Origin: Flavobacteriaceae bacterium
GTDB taxonomy: Bacteria > Bacteroidota > Bacteroidia > Flavobacteriales > Flavobacteriaceae
Length of the DNA: 10,191 bases
Assembly: GCA_003511845.1 (NCBI GenBank)
Contig: DOIV01000066.1
Span: 1 to 10,191 of the forward strand
Direction of reading: 5' to 3'
Positions 7,902 through 10,191 of the stretch are shown one piece after another. Position 1 is the first letter of the stretch; the number at the start of each line of letters is the position of its first letter. Under the pieces are notes generated by a model. It was not told where the DNA came from, ran no database searches, and worked only from the letters and a program-made list of their open reading frames with translations. Made by a program: the position numbers and the translations under genes.

Positions 7902-7932
7902 ACTGCTAACTGAATACTGACCACTGCCAACT
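7902..7932. repeat. ACTGNNN degenerate heptad array (nqrD side)
   Basis: Four consecutive 7-bp units (ACTGCTA, ACTGAAT, ACTGACC, ACTGCCA) are followed by ACT, 3 bp before the nqrD stop codon. ACTG is constant while the next three bases vary. It lies in inverted orientation to the CAGTGTT array at the other end of the cassette, so the two ends could pair in four-base blocks every seven bases. Confidence 0.85.
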
Positions 7933-7935
7933 AGC

Positions 7936-8583
7936 TTAATGTTCTTCTATTAATGCTTCGTTTCTACTACGTTGTATCCAAATAACTATTCCTAAAACAA
8001 TTAATGCCATAGGTGCTAATAACATGAATCCGTTATTTTCATAACCAAATGCATAAACTCCTGTTTTTGCTATTGGATCACCTAACACTTTATACCCTAA
8101 TAAAGTTCCTGAACCTAATAATTCTCTAAAAAACCCTACTATAATTAAGATGACTCCATAACCTAATGAATTACCTATACCGTCAAGGAAAGCTTTCCAC
8201 GGACCATTTGCCAAGGCAAAGGCTTCAAAACGACCCATAATAATACAGTTGGTAATGATTAATCCTACAAAAACCGAGAGTGTTTTACTTAGTTCGTAAG
8301 CAAAAGCTTTCAAAACTAAATCAACTATAATAACCAGTGTAGCTACCACAATTAATTGTACGATAATTCTAATTTTTGAAGGAATGATGTTTCTCATTAA
8401 TGAGATCACCACATTACCTATGCCTAATACAAATAATACAGCTACAGCCATTACAATTGAAGCTTTCAATTCAGCTGTAATTGCTAAAGCTGAACAGATC
8501 CCTAATACCTGAATGGTAACAGGATTATCATCCGTTAACGGATCTGTAATTAATTTTGCATCTTTCTTTGATAAAAGTCCCAT
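7936..8583 (-). CDS. nqrD: Na+-translocating NADH:quinone reductase subunit D
   Basis: NqrD is the membrane partner and distant homologue of NqrE. The two have inverted topology and jointly bind an intramembrane Fe centre. The 215-aa product starts LLSKKDAKLITDPLTDDNP and continues QVLGICSALAIT, placing C30 in the first membrane region. C113 is in GLIITNCIIMGRFEAFA. Both match the cysteines known from the Vibrio protein. About six hydrophobic segments follow the family pattern, with NGPWKAFLDGIGNSLGYG and GFFRELLGSGTLLG as recognisable motifs. Length is normal. It begins 4 bp after the nqrC stop, within the operon. Downstream, the usual tight junction to nqrE is interrupted by the four-helix-bundle cassette, which leaves the nqrD stop codon intact. 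Confidence 0.97.
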   Translation of the reverse strand: MGLLSKKDAKLITDPLTDDNPVTIQVLGICSALAITAELKASIVMAVAVLFVLGIGNVVISLMRNIIPSKIRIIVQLIVVATLVIIVDLVLKAFAYELSKTLSVFVGLIITNCIIMGRFEAFALANGPWKAFLDGIGNSLGYGVILIIVGFFRELLGSGTLLGYKVLGDPIAKTGVYAFGYENNGFMLLAPMALIVLGIVIWIQRSRNEALIEEH

Positions 8584-8587
8584 AAAG

Positions 8588-9337
8588 TTAGTTCGTTTTT
8601 AAAGTTTTAAAATAAGGCACATACAATTTTAATTCTGTTTTTAACATTGCAGTTACTCCATCACCTGTAATGGTTGATCCTGCAATAGCATCAACTTCAT
8701 TGTCTGTTTTATCCTTATTTGTAGGGTCTGCATTACCTTTAGCAACTGTAATTCCTGTAAAATTTCCGTTACTTTTTAAGTGTTCGCCAATAAAATCATC
8801 CATAAAGAAACGCTGTTTGATATTCGCTCCTAAACCAGGTGTTTCCCCCTTATGATCAAAATAGGCACCTTGAACCACCATGTCTGCATCCATAGCTACA
8901 TATGCCCAAATAGCATCCCATAAACCTTTTCCTCTTATTGGAGCTATATAGAATGTTTTTCCATCTTTTTCGCCAATAAACAAAGGTAATTTTCTTTGAT
9001 ACGAAGCATCTTTAGCAGCTGTTTGTTCTTTTTTAATATCAATTAAATAAGCATTGGCATCTTCAGTTATTTTATCACCTTGAATAACGATTTGCTTTTT
9101 GATATATTTTGAAAATTCATCAACAACAACATCAGTACCTACAAATACGGCACTACCTTCATCATTATCATTAACACCCATGGCATATAAAATATTTTGT
9201 TGTTTTTCTATACGCTTATTTTCTTCAATATTGGGTTTTAAAGCTGATGCTGTAAACGCTAATAATGAACCTACTATCAATACCATACCGATGGCAAATA
9301 GTAGGGTATATGAATTTTTATCTGTTCTTTTTTCCAT
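8588..9337 (-). CDS. nqrC: Na+-translocating NADH:quinone reductase subunit C
   Basis: NqrC carries a covalent FMN on a periplasmic domain and moves electrons between the NqrD/E Fe centre and NqrB. The 249-aa product has one N-terminal membrane helix (about 10-31, KNSYTLLFAIGMVLIVGSLL) followed by a soluble FMN-binding domain. That domain shows PIRGKGLWDAIWAYVA at about 133-148 and KGETPGLGANI at about 163-173. The flavinylation site is DAIAGSTIT at 216-224, where T222 aligns with the Thr esterified by ApbE flavin transferase in other species. The motif is a variant of the more usual SGAT. No apbE is in the window. The gene starts 2 bp after the nqrB stop and ends 4 bp before nqrD, so the set is translated as a tight operon. 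Confidence 0.97.
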   Translation of the reverse strand: MEKRTDKNSYTLLFAIGMVLIVGSLLAFTASALKPNIEENKRIEKQQNILYAMGVNDNDEGSAVFVGTDVVVDEFSKYIKKQIVIQGDKITEDANAYLIDIKKEQTAAKDASYQRKLPLFIGEKDGKTFYIAPIRGKGLWDAIWAYVAMDADMVVQGAYFDHKGETPGLGANIKQRFFMDDFIGEHLKSNGNFTGITVAKGNADPTNKDKTDNEVDAIAGSTITGDGVTAMLKTELKLYVPYFKTLKTN

Positions 9338-9339
9338 CG

Positions 9340-10191
9340 TTAAGCCGTTTTAACTTTTATACGTTTTAATCTTTTCTTTACATTGCCTTGTACCACATAA
9401 TGATCAATGGTTGGTGCAAATACATTCATTAATAAAATAGCCAACATTACACCTTCTGGATAAGCAGGATTAAAGACTCTAATCATAATGGATAAAAATC
9501 CGATTAGAAATCCGTAAATCCATTTTCCTTTATTGGTTTGTGATGCCGTTACTGGATCAGTAGCCATATAGACTACACCAAATGCAAAGCCTCCAATTAA
9601 TAAATGGTGCCAAAAAGTTGTATCCATTAAGTCAAAGAACTTACTTCCTTCACCAATCCAACCTGCATCAGCAATACCGTTAAATATCAATCCCATTGCT
9701 AAGGCACCTAAGGTTGCACTTAGCATAATCCTCCAGCTTCCTATTTTTGAAAATATTAAAAAGAGTCCGCCCAATAAGATCAATAATGTTGATGTTTCAC
9801 CAACAGAACCCGGTATAAAACCATAGAACATATCCCAAACAGAATATACTACTTCTTTACCTTGTGCCAGAGTCCCTAAAAGTGTTTCACCAGAAATCAC
9901 ATCTAATTTCGCACCTTCTAAAATTTCATTGGTTCTTTCTACTGCACCTGTTACCCAAACCTTATCACCAGACATCCAAGTTGGATAGGCAAAGAATAAA
10001 AATGCTCTAATAGTTAATGCAGGGTTTAAAATGTTCATACCCGTACCACCAAATACTTCTTTACCAATTACGACACCAAAGATTACAGCAACAGTAAGCA
10101 TCCATAAAGGAATATCGATAGGTACAATTAAAGGCACTAACATACCAGTAACTAAATAACCTTCTTCTATTTCGTGTCCTTTGATTACAGC
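9340..10191 (-). CDS. nqrB: Na+-translocating NADH:quinone reductase subunit B (5' end outside window)
   Basis: NqrB is the large membrane subunit holding covalent FMN and, in the characterised enzyme, riboflavin; it is central to Na+ transport and quinone reduction. The frame is open to the window edge, so the start lies beyond 10191. The visible 283 codons begin AVIKGHEIEEGYLVTG, and the internal Met at 10143 is not the start. Family motifs are GMLVPLIVPIDIPLWM, FGGTGMNILNPALTIRAFLFFAYP, FIPGSVGETS, MATDPVTASQTNKGKW and NPAYPEGVMLAILLMNVFAPTIDH. The covalent FMN site aligns with ISGETLLG, Thr codon 9885-9883, with Glu where Ala is common (SGAT). Multiple membrane helices are evident. About 110-130 N-terminal residues should be missing, judged from the family's usual length. 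nqrA would be expected further upstream. Confidence 0.97.
   Translation of the reverse strand, partial: AVIKGHEIEEGYLVTGMLVPLIVPIDIPLWMLTVAVIFGVVIGKEVFGGTGMNILNPALTIRAFLFFAYPTWMSGDKVWVTGAVERTNEILEGAKLDVISGETLLGTLAQGKEVVYSVWDMFYGFIPGSVGETSTLLILLGGLFLIFSKIGSWRIMLSATLGALAMGLIFNGIADAGWIGEGSKFFDLMDTTFWHHLLIGGFAFGVVYMATDPVTASQTNKGKWIYGFLIGFLSIMIRVFNPAYPEGVMLAILLMNVFAPTIDHYVVQGNVKKRLKRIKVKTA

Larger units (their letters stand above)
7476..7932 (-). mobile_element. Putative small cassette: four-helix-bundle gene between inverted heptad arrays
   Basis: About 457 bp separate nqrD from nqrE, in an operon where the other visible gaps are 1-4 bp. The segment holds one complete gene bounded by inverted arrays of a 7-bp repeat. 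Taking it out leaves only 3 bp on each side and would restore a tight nqrD-nqrE junction. No transposase is encoded, so movement would need to be in trans or by another route. That it is a transferable unit is inference from its layout and from the known scattered occurrence of this gene family in Bacteroidota. An alternative is that the gene was captured once and the repeats arose by slippage. Confidence 0.55.

Noticed and set aside
7877..7930. In-frame extension of the four-helix-bundle gene to a TTG at 7930
   Set aside because: The added residues are encoded by the heptad array and match nothing in the family. The ATG at 7876 gives the usual N-terminus and has an A-rich upstream region.
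9340..10143. Taking the Met at 10143 as the start of nqrB
   Set aside because: The frame stays open to the window edge and encodes the conserved KGHEIEEGYLVTG segment before this Met, so it is an internal residue.

Overview
The window is AT-rich chromosomal DNA, most likely from a member of Bacteroidota, family Flavobacteriaceae (genus not resolved). This rests on the low GC content, promoter boxes of the form TAnnTTTG, the lack of strong Shine-Dalgarno sequences, the use of TTG as a start, and protein features such as a Na+-NQR subunit F ending in DDFGG. No phage, plasmid, rRNA, tRNA or CRISPR feature is visible. No gap between genes exceeds about 150 bp.

Layout. Positions 1-1580 hold a single TolC-type outer-membrane efflux gene on the + strand, with its own promoter and a strong hairpin terminator. 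A TAnnTTTG promoter right after that hairpin drives tsaB (+), a tRNA t6A-modification gene. The 3' end of tsaB overlaps the 3' end of a convergent MscS-type mechanosensitive channel gene (-) by 4 bp. The best terminator for the channel gene lies inside the tsaB coding sequence. Upstream of the channel gene is a large DUF255/YyaL/SPATA20-type thioredoxin-fold gene (-) with a lipoprotein-like leader and its own promoter.

Positions 5411-10191 (-) are the distal part of a Na+-translocating NADH:quinone reductase operon, read as nqrB (cut by the window end), nqrC, nqrD, nqrE, nqrF. A perfect 28-bp palindrome acts as its terminator, and a REP-like dyad sits just after nqrF. NqrF takes electrons from NADH through FAD and a 2Fe-2S centre. 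NqrB and NqrC carry covalent FMN, and NqrD and NqrE supply the membrane Cys pair for another Fe centre. Together they pump Na+ while reducing quinone.

The most unusual structure is a ~457-bp unit (7476-7932) lodged between nqrD and nqrE. It consists of a complete 122-aa four-helix-bundle gene (23S rRNA intervening-sequence / Avd-like family) flanked by inverted arrays of a 7-bp repeat, CAGTNNN on one side and ACTGNNN on the other. It looks like a small mobile or formerly mobile cassette that entered an essential energy operon without breaking either neighbouring gene.
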